Positions 35,439-46,055 of a stretch of 64,000 nt of DNA are shown piece after piece (positions within the stretch are counted from its first letter, which is position 1; each line of letters opens with the position of its first letter). Position numbers and translations under genes: made by a program. This DNA is from JANQMX01 sp965247175 (GTDB taxonomy: Bacteria; Pseudomonadota; Alphaproteobacteria; Kiloniellales; DSM-21159). Location of the stretch: assembly GCA_965247175.1 (NCBI GenBank), contig OZ252006.1, positions 2,666,001 to 2,730,000 on the forward strand. Reading direction: 5' to 3'. The notes under the pieces were generated by a model. It ran no database searches. It had not been told where the DNA came from and saw only the letters and a list, made by a program, of their open reading frames with translations.

Positions 35439-36344
35439 TTACATGGCTTCCTTGGCGGAGATAATCTCGATGAGCTCTCTGGTGATGAAAGCCTGACGCG
35501 TCCGGTTGTAGGTCAACGTCAGGTTCTTGATCATGTCGCCGGCGTTGCGGGTCGCGCTGTCCATGGCGGTCATCCGCGCGCCCTGCTCACTGGCGTTGTT
35601 CTCAAGCAGCGCCTTGTAGATCTGGACCGAGAGGTTGAGCGGCAAAAGCTCGGCCAGGATCTCCTCCTGCTCCGGCTCGTAGTCGTAGACTTGGCCGGGC
35701 GCCAGGCTGCTCTCTTGCGGCGCCTCTTCCTCGTCATCCTGCGGCGGCGCCGGGACGAAGGGAATGAGCTGCTCGCGCGTGACCACCTGGGTCATGGCCG
35801 ACTTGAAGCGCGCGTAGACGATCTGACAGACGTCGAAGCTGTCCTCGTCGAACATCTGCAGGATGCGTTGCCCGATGGCTTCCGCGCTCTCGTAGGTCAG
35901 CGCGGGCTTCGCCACATCCTCGATGGTGTCGATGATGTCGTTGGGATAGAGCCGCCGAAGGATGTCGCGGCCTTTGCGCCCGACGCAGAGGACCTGCACC
36001 TCCTTGCCCTCGGCCTTGAGAATCTCGATGGCGCGCCGACCTTCGCGCGCGATGTTCGAGTTGAAGCCGCCGCAGAGGCCGCGATCGGCCGTGGCCACCA
36101 CCAAGAGATGCCGTTTTTCGCTGCCGGTGCCGCTGAGCAGACGAGGAGCACCCGCCGAGCCTTTGGCGCTGCCGGCGACATTGGCCAGCATCCGGCCCAT
36201 GCGGTCGGAGAAGGGCCGCGAGGCTTCCGCTTGCTCCTGCGCGCGGCGCAACTTGGCTGCCGCCACCATCTTCATGGCGGAGGTGATCTTCTGCGTCGAC
36301 TTGACGCTGGCGATACGTACGCGGAGGTCCTTCAGGCTCGGCAT
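35439..36344 (-). CDS. atpG: F1 ATP synthase subunit gamma
   Basis: 301 residues. The N-terminal coiled-coil helix (LKDLRVRIASVKSTQKITSAMKMVAAAKLRRAQ) and the C-terminal helix (MDSATRNAGDMIKNLTLTYNRTRQAFITRELIEIISA) are the rotor shaft halves; DRGLCGGFNSNI is the conserved central loop. A strongly acidic insert (PPQDDEEEAPQE, then YEPEQEEI) around residues 203-235 fits the longer alphaproteobacterial versions. It couples proton flow to the catalytic head. Confidence 0.97.
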   Translation of the reverse strand: MPSLKDLRVRIASVKSTQKITSAMKMVAAAKLRRAQEQAEASRPFSDRMGRMLANVAGSAKGSAGAPRLLSGTGSEKRHLLVVATADRGLCGGFNSNIAREGRRAIEILKAEGKEVQVLCVGRKGRDILRRLYPNDIIDTIEDVAKPALTYESAEAIGQRILQMFDEDSFDVCQIVYARFKSAMTQVVTREQLIPFVPAPPQDDEEEAPQESSLAPGQVYDYEPEQEEILAELLPLNLSVQIYKALLENNASEQGARMTAMDSATRNAGDMIKNLTLTYNRTRQAFITRELIEIISAKEAM

Positions 36345-36390
36345 GCCGGGCGTGCTCTCTCTAGCTTGCTCTCTTGCGTGCGCTCAGGAC

Positions 36391-37919
<1,529 letters not shown>

Positions 37920-37920
<1 letters not shown>

Positions 37921-38477
37921 CAGCCAACCCCTTTCATCGCCAACTGCAGTCTTTCAAGTTTGCCTTTCAGCGACGTATCGATCATGCGGCTGCCAAGCCG
38001 CACCACCATTCCGCCCAGTAGTTCCGGATCGACCTTGAGGTCGATATTGACCTTGCCGCCGGCCACCTTGTGCAGGGCCTCGGCAAGCGCCGCCTGCTGA
38101 TCGCTCGACAGCTCCTGGGCGGCCGTCACGTTGGCCGTCACCTCACCGCGTCGACGCGCCAGCTCGGCCAGATAAGCGTCGATAATCTGCGGCAATACGA
38201 ACAGGCGGCGGTTATCCGCCACCACCAAAACGAAGCGGCGGGTCAAGTCGTCGACCGCGGACCGCTCGAGAATAGCTTCCATAGCGCTGCGCAGCTGGTC
38301 GCGCCCGAACAGCGGGCTGTGGATCGTCTTGTTGAGATCCGCGCTGTCGGCAATCAGCGCCTTAAGAGACGTGAGGTCCTCGGCGACGCGATCGAGCTTC
38401 TTCGCGCCGTCAGCCAGCTCGAAGAGCGCCGTGGCATAGCGCCCCGCGAGACCGCCTACTAACTTTTCGTCTGACAA
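37920..38477 (-). CDS. atpH: F1 ATP synthase subunit delta
   Basis: 185 residues from a TTG start at 38477 with GGGAGCG upstream; the protein N-terminus (LVGGLAGRYATALFELA) matches the family exactly, and no ATG or GTG alternative fits. The C-terminal part (VTANVTAAQELSSDQQAALAEAL, then LLGGMVVRLGSRMIDTSLKGKLERLQ) is the conserved OSCP domain that links F1 to the peripheral stalk. First gene of the operon; the F0 genes are elsewhere, as usual in Alphaproteobacteria. Confidence 0.95.
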
Positions 38478-38773
38478 GCCCTTGTCGCTCCCAAACCGCC
38501 GCCTCGCCTACTTGGCCGAATGGCGAACTCACCCTGTCGCTGCAGGCCACGGCATTGCGCCGGCCTCGCCCTTGAAAATAGTCATACTGCCGGGCGTGCA
38601 ACAGGGGCCCGCGGCCCCGTGCATTCTCCCTGCAAGCGGGGGGTTGCTATCACAGGCGGATACAGGCTTGCAAGCGATGCTCTGGACTATAATCCCGTCC
38701 AAAGCGCCGCAGGCATAGAGGCCGCAGACCAGGGCCCAACGCTGGCCCTGGCAAGCACAGATCGATCAGTGCG
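38478..38773 (-). promoter_or_regulatory. atp operon upstream region
   Basis: About 295 bases between atpH and the leftward VOC gene. It should hold the atp promoter (minus strand). It contains a perfect 8-bp hairpin, CCAGGGCC-CAACGCT-GGCCCTGG (38729-38751), 23 bases past the VOC stop, which may terminate that transcript although no T-run follows. No gene is visible. Confidence 0.5.
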
Positions 38774-39265
38774 TTAGGACGCGGTCTCCACACTTTGGCT
38801 CGCCATGGCCCGCATGGCGCTTTCCATCTCTTCCATGCTCACGTCGCGCTGGAAGGCGGACATCGCCCAGACATGACCGAAGGGATCGCGCAGCTGGGTA
38901 TAGCGATCGCCCCAGAAAGCGTCGTGCGGCGCCATCTGGACGGTGCAACCGGCGTCTTCCGCCTGCTTCGCCATGGCATCGACGGCCGCCGGGTCATCGA
39001 GAAAGAGGTGCAGTGTGACCGGGGAACCGCCAAGGGTCTGCGGGCCGGCGCAGCCCCAGGCTTCGCTTTCCTGCGCCATCATGATCTTGGCGCCGTTGAC
39101 CATGATCTCCGCATGAACGATGGCATCGGTGTCCGGCCAGAGAATGCGGAACAGCTCTTCCGCCCCGAAGGCCTTGCGATAAAAATCGATGGCCGCCGCC
39201 GCGTCGCCGACCACGATGTGGGCGGTCAGCGGGGCGCGCATCGGCGCACTGTTAGCGTCGGGCAT
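38774..39265 (-). CDS. VOC family protein, PhnB-like
   Basis: 163 residues. The two halves of a VOC domain are visible: PLTAHIVVGDAAAAIDFYRKAFGAEELFRI, then HAEIMVNGAKIMMAQES, and in the second half LHLFLDDPAAVDAMAKQAEDAGC and the ending FWGDRYTQLRDPFGHVWAMS. The final segment (GDRYxxxxDPFGHxW) is the PhnB/YdcJ-type signature. No known substrate. Single gene upstream of the atp operon on the same strand. Confidence 0.83.
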   Translation of the reverse strand: MPDANSAPMRAPLTAHIVVGDAAAAIDFYRKAFGAEELFRILWPDTDAIVHAEIMVNGAKIMMAQESEAWGCAGPQTLGGSPVTLHLFLDDPAAVDAMAKQAEDAGCTVQMAPHDAFWGDRYTQLRDPFGHVWAMSAFQRDVSMEEMESAMRAMASQSVETAS

Positions 39266-39362
39266 TTCTCCCTCCCTTTTGCAAGGACATAGTCAAGCGC
39301 GATCTACCACAGCCTTACCGTGAATAGTGTGACACAAAGGCGTGACCAAGCCACCGGGCGCC

Positions 39363-39797
39363 TCAGGCGGCCATGGCCTTTCTCGCCTTGCCGAGGGCAA
39401 GAGCCGCCTCGGCCGCCTCCCGGCCCTTCAGCACGAAATGACGCATGAAGACATCGCGATGGTGCTCGGTGTCGTGAAAGTGGTGCGGCGTCAGCGAAAC
39501 CGAGAGCACTGGCGTGCTGCTGTCGAGCCCGACCCGCATCAGTCCGTCGACGACCGCTCGGGCAACGAAGTCATGGCGGTATATGCCTCCGTCGACCACC
39601 AAGGCGGCGGCAACAATCGCATCGTATCGTCCTGACCGGGCCAGCTCCTGCGCCATAAGTGGCAGCTCGAAGGCGCCGGGCACGTCGAAGACATCGATGC
39701 TGTCGCGGGCGATCAGCTCGCAAAAGCCGTCCAAGGACTTCTCGACGATCTCGGAATGCCAGTTGGCTTTGATGAAGGCGTAGCGGGTGTGTGTCAT
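39363..39797 (-). CDS. ribH2: 6,7-dimethyl-8-ribityllumazine synthase, type II
   Basis: 144 residues; AAAGGAG precedes the ATG at 39797. Motifs: YAFIKANWHSEIVEKSLDGF, the substrate loop VPGAFELPLMAQ, GGIYRHDFVARAVVDGLM with the catalytic histidine, and VSLTPHHFHD. The GGIYRHxFVA form is that of RibH2-type enzymes of Alphaproteobacteria, distinct from the classical GxTxHF type. It makes the riboflavin precursor. It is preceded by an FMN riboswitch (39879-40015), so expression falls when flavin is plentiful. Other rib genes are not nearby. Confidence 0.93.
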   Translation of the reverse strand: MTHTRYAFIKANWHSEIVEKSLDGFCELIARDSIDVFDVPGAFELPLMAQELARSGRYDAIVAAALVVDGGIYRHDFVARAVVDGLMRVGLDSSTPVLSVSLTPHHFHDTEHHRDVFMRHFVLKGREAAEAALALGKARKAMAA

Positions 39798-39878
39798 CGT
39801 GATCTCCTTTCAGCAACGGACACGTCACCCAAGGCGATCACGAGCCAGCCGCCCCGCTTTCTCGCGAGCCGGCAGCGC

Positions 39879-40015
39879 GTTCTCTCTCATCCGGACTATG
39901 ACCGTCGGCTCAGGAGTCGCACCTGATCTGCTGACCCTTCCGCTGGAAGGCGCTCGCGGGCTTATGATCGCAATCAATCACCGCCGGTGGGGACTTTCAC
40001 CCCGCCCTGAGAACG
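39879..40015 (-). ncRNA. FMN riboswitch (RFN element)
   Basis: On the minus strand the sequence runs TTCTCAGGGCGGGGTGAAAG, then CCCCACCGGCGGTGA, a variable arm, GATCAGGTGCGACTCCTGAG, CCGACGGTCATAGTCCGGAT and GAGAGAG. These are the conserved blocks of the FMN-binding aptamer in the right order, including the closing stem (GTTCTC with GAGAGAAC). It ends about 82 bases before the ribH2 start, leaving room for an expression platform that either terminates transcription or hides the AAAGGAG site. Confidence 0.95.
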
Positions 40016-40069
40016 GCGTCAGCATGCCGTCACCGGCAGCCGGGGGCAAGGCGGCGTGACCCGCTGAAC

Positions 40070-42343
40070 TCAGAGAAAGCTGTAGGGGTCGATATCCACC
40101 TGGACGCGCACTCCGGCTTTGGCCGGCAGGCCGGAGAGCCAGGCCCGGATGTGGCTTTGCAGCGGTACATCGCGGCGCGCGCGCAGCAGAAAGCGGTTGC
40201 GCCGCCAGCCGCGCAGCAGAGCGAAGGGCGCCGGTGCTGGGCCCAGCACCGTCAGGCCTTCGATGTCCGGACGGCTGCGCGCCAGATGACGGCAGGCCGC
40301 CTCGAGTTGCTCCTCATCGCGGCTGGCGACGATGATGGCGGCAAGGCGGCTGTAGGGCGGCAGGCCGCCTTCCTGCCGGGTCTCGATCTCCAAACTGACG
40401 AAGCCGTCCCGATCGCCGGCGGCGAGCGCCTGCATCACCGGATGCTCGGGAACATGGGTCTGCAGGAAAACCTGCCCCGGCGCGCCGGCGCGCCCCGCCC
40501 GTCCCGCCACCTGATGCAGCATCTGGTAGGTCCGCTCGAAAGCGCGCGGGTCGCCACCCTGCAGGCCAAGGTCGGCATCGACCACACCGACGCAGGTCAG
40601 AAGCGGAAAGTGATGGCCTTTGGCGACAAGCTGGGTGCCGATGATGATATCGACGTCGTGGCTCTCGATGCGCCGCACCGCTTCTTCCAGCGCCAAGGGG
40701 CCGAGCAGCAGGTCGCTCGAGAGCACCTCCAAGCGCGCCTCGGGAAAGAGCGCCCGGACCTCTTCGGCCAGCCGCTCGACGCCAGGGCCGACAGCGGTCA
40801 GGCTGTCTTCCGTCCCGCAGGCCGGGCAGGTGCGCGGCACAGCCCCCCGATAGCCGCAGTGGTGGCACTGCAGATAGCCGGCCAGACGGTGCTCGACCAG
40901 CCAGGCCGAGCAATTGGGACAGGCGATACGGTGGCCACAGCTGCGGCAAAGGGTGAGCGGCGCATAGCCGCGGCGGTTGAGGAACAGCAGAGCCTGCTCG
41001 CCGCGGGCCAGCGTTTCAGTCAGAGCGCTGCGCAGCGGATCGGACAGCCAGGCCGGGCGGATAGCACCGATGGGCTTTGGTGGCTGGGCCTTGAGGTCGA
41101 TCAGCTTCACAGAGGGCAGGCTGGCGCCGCCATGCCGCTCCGGTATGGCCAAGTGGCCGTACTTGCCGGCCTCGGCGTTCACCAGGCTCTCGATCGAGGG
41201 TGTGGCGGAGACCAGGACGATGGGGCAGTCGGCGCAGCGCGCCCGCACCACGGCCATGTCCCGCGCGTGATAGACCACGCCGTCTTCCTGCTTGTAGGCA
41301 CCCTCCTGCTCTTCATCGACCACCACGAGGCCGAGGTCCTGAAAAGGAAGAAACAGGCCCGAGCGTGCGCCGACCACCAGCTTTGCGTCGCCCTCGGCCA
41401 CGGCCCGCCAGACCCGGCGTCGGCGCACCGTCGGCACGTCGCTGTGCCATAACGCCGGTGCGACACCGAAGCGCTGCTCGAAACGGTCGATCCACTGCGC
41501 CGAGAGCGCGATCTCCGGCAAGAGCACCAGCACCTGGCGGCCAGTCCTAAGCGCTTCGGCGACGGCTTCGAAGTAGACCTCGGTTTTGCCGGAGCCGGTG
41601 ACGCCATCCAGCAAGGTGACATGGAAGCCGCCTTCCTGGACCTCTGTCTGGAGCGAGTCGGCCGCCGCTTGCTGCTGCGGCGACAGCGTCGGGCCCGGCG
41701 CGTCCGGGTCGGGCCGCGGGAAGGGCTCGGGCGGCAGCGTCACCTGTTCGAGCGCGCCGGCCTCCAACAGGCCTTTCACCACACTCGGGCCGGCTCCGGC
41801 TTCGCTGGCCAGGTCGCGCGCCGTGCGGGCCAGGCCGTCGGCGGCAACTTCGAGGACCTTGCGCCGCGCGGTCGTCAGGCGCAGCGCATCCTCCCCCGGC
41901 GACTCCGAAGCCAGACGCAGCGCCTTGCGCGGAGTCGGCGGCACCAAAGCCTGGCCGCTGCCGAGCGTCAGCTTCACCACCGAGCCGAGCGGGCTGACCG
42001 TGTAGCGCGCCAGCCATTCGAGAAACTGCCGGTGGGCATCGCTCAGCGGCGGCACATCGAATCGGGCGAGCACCGGCTTCAGCTTCTCGGCCGCAACCTC
42101 CGGCGACTCCTCCAAAGCCCAAACGACTCCGGGCACTTCCCGTCCGCCTAGCGGCACCAGAACGAAATCGCCAGGCGCGAGCGTGAGATCCTCCGGACAG
42201 AGGTAGCTGTAGCCGCTGGCGAAGGGATAGGGCAGCACCACGGAAACGCAGGCGCTGCCTTGCTCGCGCGCGTCCTCAGAGCCCTCGGCGCCAAGCTCTG
42301 CCCGCGTCGCCGCATCCGCCAAGCTGGTTTGTTGACCTTTCAT
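40070..42343 (-). CDS. priA: Primosomal protein N' (replication restart helicase)
   Basis: 757 residues from the ATG at 42343 (a GTG three codons earlier is possible). N-terminal DNA-binding domain (VVLPYPFASGYSYLCPEDLTLAPGDFVLVPLGGREVPGVVW), Walker A GVTGSGKTEVYFEAVA, DEAH-like VVVDEEQEGAYKQED, and the eight zinc cysteines in four pairs: CRSC, CPNC, CHHC, CPAC. Helicase motif V/VI: IIIGTQLVAKGHHFPLLTCVGVVDAD and LHQVAGRAGRAG. It reloads the replisome at stalled forks. Divergent from fsa, an arrangement common in Alphaproteobacteria. Confidence 0.97.
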   Translation of the reverse strand: MKGQQTSLADAATRAELGAEGSEDAREQGSACVSVVLPYPFASGYSYLCPEDLTLAPGDFVLVPLGGREVPGVVWALEESPEVAAEKLKPVLARFDVPPLSDAHRQFLEWLARYTVSPLGSVVKLTLGSGQALVPPTPRKALRLASESPGEDALRLTTARRKVLEVAADGLARTARDLASEAGAGPSVVKGLLEAGALEQVTLPPEPFPRPDPDAPGPTLSPQQQAAADSLQTEVQEGGFHVTLLDGVTGSGKTEVYFEAVAEALRTGRQVLVLLPEIALSAQWIDRFEQRFGVAPALWHSDVPTVRRRRVWRAVAEGDAKLVVGARSGLFLPFQDLGLVVVDEEQEGAYKQEDGVVYHARDMAVVRARCADCPIVLVSATPSIESLVNAEAGKYGHLAIPERHGGASLPSVKLIDLKAQPPKPIGAIRPAWLSDPLRSALTETLARGEQALLFLNRRGYAPLTLCRSCGHRIACPNCSAWLVEHRLAGYLQCHHCGYRGAVPRTCPACGTEDSLTAVGPGVERLAEEVRALFPEARLEVLSSDLLLGPLALEEAVRRIESHDVDIIIGTQLVAKGHHFPLLTCVGVVDADLGLQGGDPRAFERTYQMLHQVAGRAGRAGAPGQVFLQTHVPEHPVMQALAAGDRDGFVSLEIETRQEGGLPPYSRLAAIIVASRDEEQLEAACRHLARSRPDIEGLTVLGPAPAPFALLRGWRRNRFLLRARRDVPLQSHIRAWLSGLPAKAGVRVQVDIDPYSFL

Positions 42344-42514
42344 CCGGTACACTCTTTAGCAAGGCGCGTGCTCCTGGACGAGCCGAAGACTCGCCCGAAG
42401 ACCAAGCGCGTCGAAGAATAGCGTTGCGGCGCGCCCGGGCGGGCTGGCAAGAGATGGACAGCGGCCCGTGTGGGATCAACGGGCCGCCAGATCGAGGAAG
42501 GCGACGGAGAGGAA

Positions 42515-43231
42515 ATGAAGTTCTTCTTGGACACCGCAGAGCTGGACGAGATCAAAGATCTTGCCGCGACCGGCTTGGTGGATGGGGTCACGACCAACCC
42601 CTCACTGATCGCCAAGTCCGGCCGGGACTTCATCGAAGCGATTCGGGAAATCTGCGACGTTGTCGAAGGGCCCGTCTCTGCTGAAGTGACGGCGACCGAC
42701 TTCGAAAGCATGATCGCTGAGGGACGGCATCTCGCAGCCATCGCACCTAACGTGACGGTCAAGGTGCCGTTGACGCCGGACGGCTTGAAGGCCTGCCGCC
42801 GTCTGGCCGACGACGGCACGATGGTCAACGTGACGCTCTGCTTCTCTCCGGCCCAGGCGCTGCTGGCAGCCAAAGCCGGCGCCAGCTTCATTTCGCCTTT
42901 CGTCGGCCGGCTGGACGACATCGGCGCCGACGGCATGCAGTTGATCGCCGACATCGTCGATATCTACTCCGCCTATCCGCAGTTCGAGACCGAGGTGCTG
43001 GTCGCCTCGGTGCGCCATGTCAGCCACGTCATCGAATCCGCCAAGCTGGGCGCCGATGTGGCAACCTTCCCGCCCCAGGTTCTGCGCCAGATGTTCAAGC
43101 ATCCTTTGACCGACAAGGGGCTCGCCGCTTTCCTCGCCGACTGGGAGAAGACCGGTCAGCGCATTCTCTCAGAAGCCCCTGCAAACAACAGCCTGAGCCA
43201 TGACGCGGAACCGGCGCGACGCCGCGCCTGA
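42515..43231 (+). CDS. fsa: Fructose-6-phosphate aldolase / transaldolase-like
   Basis: 238 residues from the ATG at 42515, with GGAGAGGAA upstream. Short (subfamily 3B) transaldolase: MKFFLDTAELDEIK, GVTTNPSLIAKSGRDF, the Schiff-base lysine K83 in TVKVPLTPDGL, NVTLCFSPAQALLAAKAGASFISPFVGRLDD. Length is 20 residues above the usual 215-220 because of a C-terminal extension that overlaps the next gene. Either a fructose-6-phosphate aldolase or a small transaldolase of the pentose phosphate pathway; the sequence does not settle it. Confidence 0.9.
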   Translation: MKFFLDTAELDEIKDLAATGLVDGVTTNPSLIAKSGRDFIEAIREICDVVEGPVSAEVTATDFESMIAEGRHLAAIAPNVTVKVPLTPDGLKACRRLADDGTMVNVTLCFSPAQALLAAKAGASFISPFVGRLDDIGADGMQLIADIVDIYSAYPQFETEVLVASVRHVSHVIESAKLGADVATFPPQVLRQMFKHPLTDKGLAAFLADWEKTGQRILSEAPANNSLSHDAEPARRRA

Positions 43232-44012
43232 GGGGCGGCAAGACAAGCCCGGCAGCGACAAGTCGGGCAGCACGGCCGGCTCCGAGCCTGGGGCCGAGCG
43301 GCGCGCGGCACTCGGCGCCGACGAGGTCGCCGCCTACCTGCGCCGCCATCCCGAGTTCCTGCAGGACTATCCGCAAATCCTCGACGTGCTGGAGCCGCCG
43401 CGCCGCGACGAGCTGAACGGCCAGCCGACCAGCGTGGTCGACTTTCAGCAAGCCATGGTCGAACGCCTGCGCCGCGAGCGCGAGGAGCTGCGCCAGCGCC
43501 ATAGCGAGATCGTCATGGCCGGCCGCAGCAACATCGCCGCTCAGCGCCGGGTGCATCAGGCGGTGTTGGCGATGCTGGCGGCCCGCAGCTTCGAGCATCT
43601 GATCGAGACGGTGACGACGGACCTCGCCGTCTACCTCGACGTCGACGTCGTCACCATCTGCGTCGAGCACAGCCCGGAGCCTTCCATCCCCAAGGTGCGC
43701 CTCGGCGGTGTGCTGCGCATCGAGCCCGGCACGGTGGGCGAGCTCTTCGGCAACGGCCGGCGCACCCTGCTGCGCGGTGAGGTCACGGGCGACGCCCGCT
43801 TCTTCGGTGGCGGCGCCGGCTTGGTGCGCTCCGATGCGCTCATCCGCCTGCGGGTCAGCGAAAACAGCCCGCCGGCCCTGCTCGCGCTTGGCGCCCGCAC
43901 CCCGCATCACTTCGAGGAAGGCCAGGGCACCGAGCTGCTATGCTTCACGGCGGCGGCCCTGGAGCATCAGGTGCGCGCGTGGCTCGAGCTGCCCCACCCC
44001 GAGAAGAGCTGA
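43200..44012 (+). CDS. DUF484 family protein
   Basis: 270 residues. A basic, low-complexity N-terminus precedes the family region: VAAYLRRHPEFLQDYPQILDVLE, then SVVDFQQAMVERLRREREELRQRHSEIVMAGRSN (coiled coil), and a GAF-like domain (FEHLIETVTTDLAVYLDVDVVTICVE...). DUF484 is conserved just upstream of xerC in many Proteobacteria; its role is unknown, perhaps with XerC in chromosome dimer resolution. Its start lies 32 bases inside the end of fsa; it is followed closely by xerC. Confidence 0.88.
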   Translation: MTRNRRDAAPEGRQDKPGSDKSGSTAGSEPGAERRAALGADEVAAYLRRHPEFLQDYPQILDVLEPPRRDELNGQPTSVVDFQQAMVERLRREREELRQRHSEIVMAGRSNIAAQRRVHQAVLAMLAARSFEHLIETVTTDLAVYLDVDVVTICVEHSPEPSIPKVRLGGVLRIEPGTVGELFGNGRRTLLRGEVTGDARFFGGGAGLVRSDALIRLRVSENSPPALLALGARTPHHFEEGQGTELLCFTAAALEHQVRAWLELPHPEKS

Positions 44013-44029
44013 GCGCGAACGCGCCCGGC

Positions 44030-44941
44030 GTGCAGACCCTGCCTGAGGCTGTCGCTGCCTGGATGGCTTGGCTGCAGAGCGAGCGCCGCGTATCGCGCCA
44101 CACCCTCGACGCCTACGGCCGCGATCTCGAGGCCTTCCTCGACTTCCTGGCCGGGCATCATGGTGAAGCACCGAGCCTCACGCTTCTCGCCGGCCTGCAG
44201 CCGGCCGACTTTCGCTCTTGGCTGGCTTATCGCGCGAGAGCAGGCTTCGCCCGAACCTCGACAGCCCGCGCGCTCTCCGTGGTGCGCAGCTTCTACCGCT
44301 GGTGCAGCAAGCGTGATCTGCTGGAAAACGCCGCCATCGGGAACCTTAAGACACCGAAGCGCCCGGCCGCAGTGCCCAAGGCCATGACGGTGGGTGAGAC
44401 CGAGGTGCTGCTCGACCGACTGGGCGGAGACAGGGCCGACTGGACCGACCGGCGCGACCTCGCCGTTCTGCTGCTGCTCTACGGCTGCGGCCTGCGCATC
44501 AGCGAGGCGCTGGGACTGACCGCCGAGGAGGCACCACGACCCGGCCAGCCGGCCCTGCGGGTCCGCGGCAAGGGCAACAAGGAACGGCTGGTTCCGCTGC
44601 TGCCCATCGTGGTGGAGGCCATCGCCGCCTACCGCGCCGCCTGCCCTTACGATCTCGGCGGCGGCAGCCCCCTGTTTCGCGCCAAGCGTGGCGGGCCCTT
44701 GGGCGCTCGCGCCGTGCAGGGGCGAATGCAGGCGCTGCGCAAGCTCTGGGGCCTGCCGGAGAGCGCGACGCCGCACGCTCTGCGCCACTCCTTCGCCACC
44801 CATCTCTTGGGCGCTGGCGCCGACCTCAGGAGCATCCAGGAGCTCCTCGGCCACGCCTCGCTCTCGACCACTCAGCGCTACACCAAGGTCGACGCCGCGC
44901 GCCTCCTGGAGGTCTACGACCGCGCGCATCCTCGGTCTTAG
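44030..44941 (+). CDS. xerC: Tyrosine recombinase XerC
   Basis: 303 residues if the GTG at 44030 is used; an ATG at 43940 inside DUF484 would add 30 residues of unlikely composition. N-terminal SAM-like domain (WMAWLQSERRVSRHTLDAYGRDLEAFLDFL), catalytic R in GCGLRISEALGL, K in RGKGNKERLVP, H-x-x-R in HALRHSFATHLL, H in LLGHASLSTTQRYTKV and the nucleophile tyrosine in YTKVD. With XerD it resolves chromosome dimers at dif. Third gene of the fsa operon. Confidence 0.94.
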   Translation: MQTLPEAVAAWMAWLQSERRVSRHTLDAYGRDLEAFLDFLAGHHGEAPSLTLLAGLQPADFRSWLAYRARAGFARTSTARALSVVRSFYRWCSKRDLLENAAIGNLKTPKRPAAVPKAMTVGETEVLLDRLGGDRADWTDRRDLAVLLLLYGCGLRISEALGLTAEEAPRPGQPALRVRGKGNKERLVPLLPIVVEAIAAYRAACPYDLGGGSPLFRAKRGGPLGARAVQGRMQALRKLWGLPESATPHALRHSFATHLLGAGADLRSIQELLGHASLSTTQRYTKVDAARLLEVYDRAHPRS

Positions 44942-44972
44942 TTGCTGGCGCTGGCGCGCCGCTCTTCGGACC

Positions 44973-45428
44973 TCACTGCGTTGTGCTGGGAAAGCAGGGA
45001 TCCAATTCGCCGCTGTTCCAGCCGCGCGAGACGTGTTGCAAGCTTCCTTCCTGATCGAAACGAAAGCCCAGCGTACCGATCCAGACGCAGCCGTTCTTCT
45101 CATAAGGCTCAGCGAAGACGCGCCCGAGGTCGACGCGACCGTCTTCTCCAAGCGCATAGCCGCCGGCCTCCGGGCGCGCGGTGCGGAGGCGCTGCTCGGT
45201 AGCGGCCAGGAAGCCCTCCTCGTCCCGCGCGGCGAACGCGACCGGCAGCAAGGTCAGAGCCTGCCTTAAAGCAAAGTCGGCAGTGCGCCGCTCGACGAGA
45301 CTGTAGGATTGGGTCACGGCCTTATCGATGCTGACATAGAGCCACCAGAGATTCGAGGCGACCAGAAGTGTCGCCAGTATCACCGTCAGTGCGAGAAGAA
45401 ATCTCGATTGCCTGCCTTTCACGACCAT
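44973..45428 (-). CDS. Membrane-anchored hypothetical protein
   Basis: 151 residues from the ATG at 45428. One N-terminal membrane helix (RFLLALTVILATLLVASNLWWLYVSI), then a periplasmic domain of about 110 residues with two cysteines (NGCVWIGTLGFRF, ELDPCFP) that may form a disulfide. The short family-like segment LPVAFAARDEEGFLAATEQRL is amphipathic. I do not recognise a named family. It converges on xerC with 31 bases between stops. Confidence 0.65.
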   Translation of the reverse strand: MVVKGRQSRFLLALTVILATLLVASNLWWLYVSIDKAVTQSYSLVERRTADFALRQALTLLPVAFAARDEEGFLAATEQRLRTARPEAGGYALGEDGRVDLGRVFAEPYEKNGCVWIGTLGFRFDQEGSLQHVSRGWNSGELDPCFPSTTQ

Positions 45429-45510
45429 GCCCCGTTCAGGTTGTCGGAGGAATTGCCACACTAGCAAAGGAAATCGGGCCGCCCTACGGCACCCATGCTA
45501 AGCTCAGGCC

Positions 45511-46020
45511 ATGAACAAACCGCTGGACCGACCGCCGCTCATCCGTCCCGCCGTGCCGGCCGACGCCGGGGCTTTGAGTGCGCTTATTCTGCGCACCATC
45601 CGGGCGAGCAATGCGGAGGACTATCCCCCTGACGAAATTGAGCGGGTCTGCGCCAGCTTCACGCCCGAGGAGGTCGCAAAGCAGATCGCCGCGCGCGACG
45701 TCTTCGTGAGTTCTGCGGAGCGGGCCGCCGACACGCCGCCTGTCGGCACCGTGAGTCTCGGCGTCAAGCCCCAGCCCTCCGGTGGCGAGACGGCCAAGCT
45801 GCACGTTCTCTTCGTTGCGCCCGAGTGGCAGGGCCGCGGTCTCGGCCTGCAGCTGGTCGCCCACTTGGAAGCCCATGCCATCAGCCAGGGCCACAAGCTG
45901 ATCCAGGTCTCCTCCTCGCTCACCGCACGGCAATTCTACCAGCGGCTTGGCTACCGTGAACTAGCCTTCGAGCCACGCACGGAGGGCTCGACCTACCTGA
46001 TGGAAAAGCCGCTGGTGTGA
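45511..46020 (+). CDS. GNAT family N-acetyltransferase
   Basis: 169 residues. The beginning PLIRPAVPADAGALSALILRTIRASNAEDYPPDEIERVC and the acetyl-CoA loop VLFVAPEWQGRGLGLQLVAHLEAHA (the Q/R-x-x-G-x-G/A motif A) identify the GNAT fold; the last strand RQFYQRLGYRELAF is motif B. The acyl acceptor is unknown. It is followed 36 bases downstream by the 82-bp hairpin repeat (46056-46137). Confidence 0.86.
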   Translation: MNKPLDRPPLIRPAVPADAGALSALILRTIRASNAEDYPPDEIERVCASFTPEEVAKQIAARDVFVSSAERAADTPPVGTVSLGVKPQPSGGETAKLHVLFVAPEWQGRGLGLQLVAHLEAHAISQGHKLIQVSSSLTARQFYQRLGYRELAFEPRTEGSTYLMEKPLV

Positions 46021-46055
46021 GGGGTTGAGTCTTCTTGGGCGCCTTCGGCGCTGCA

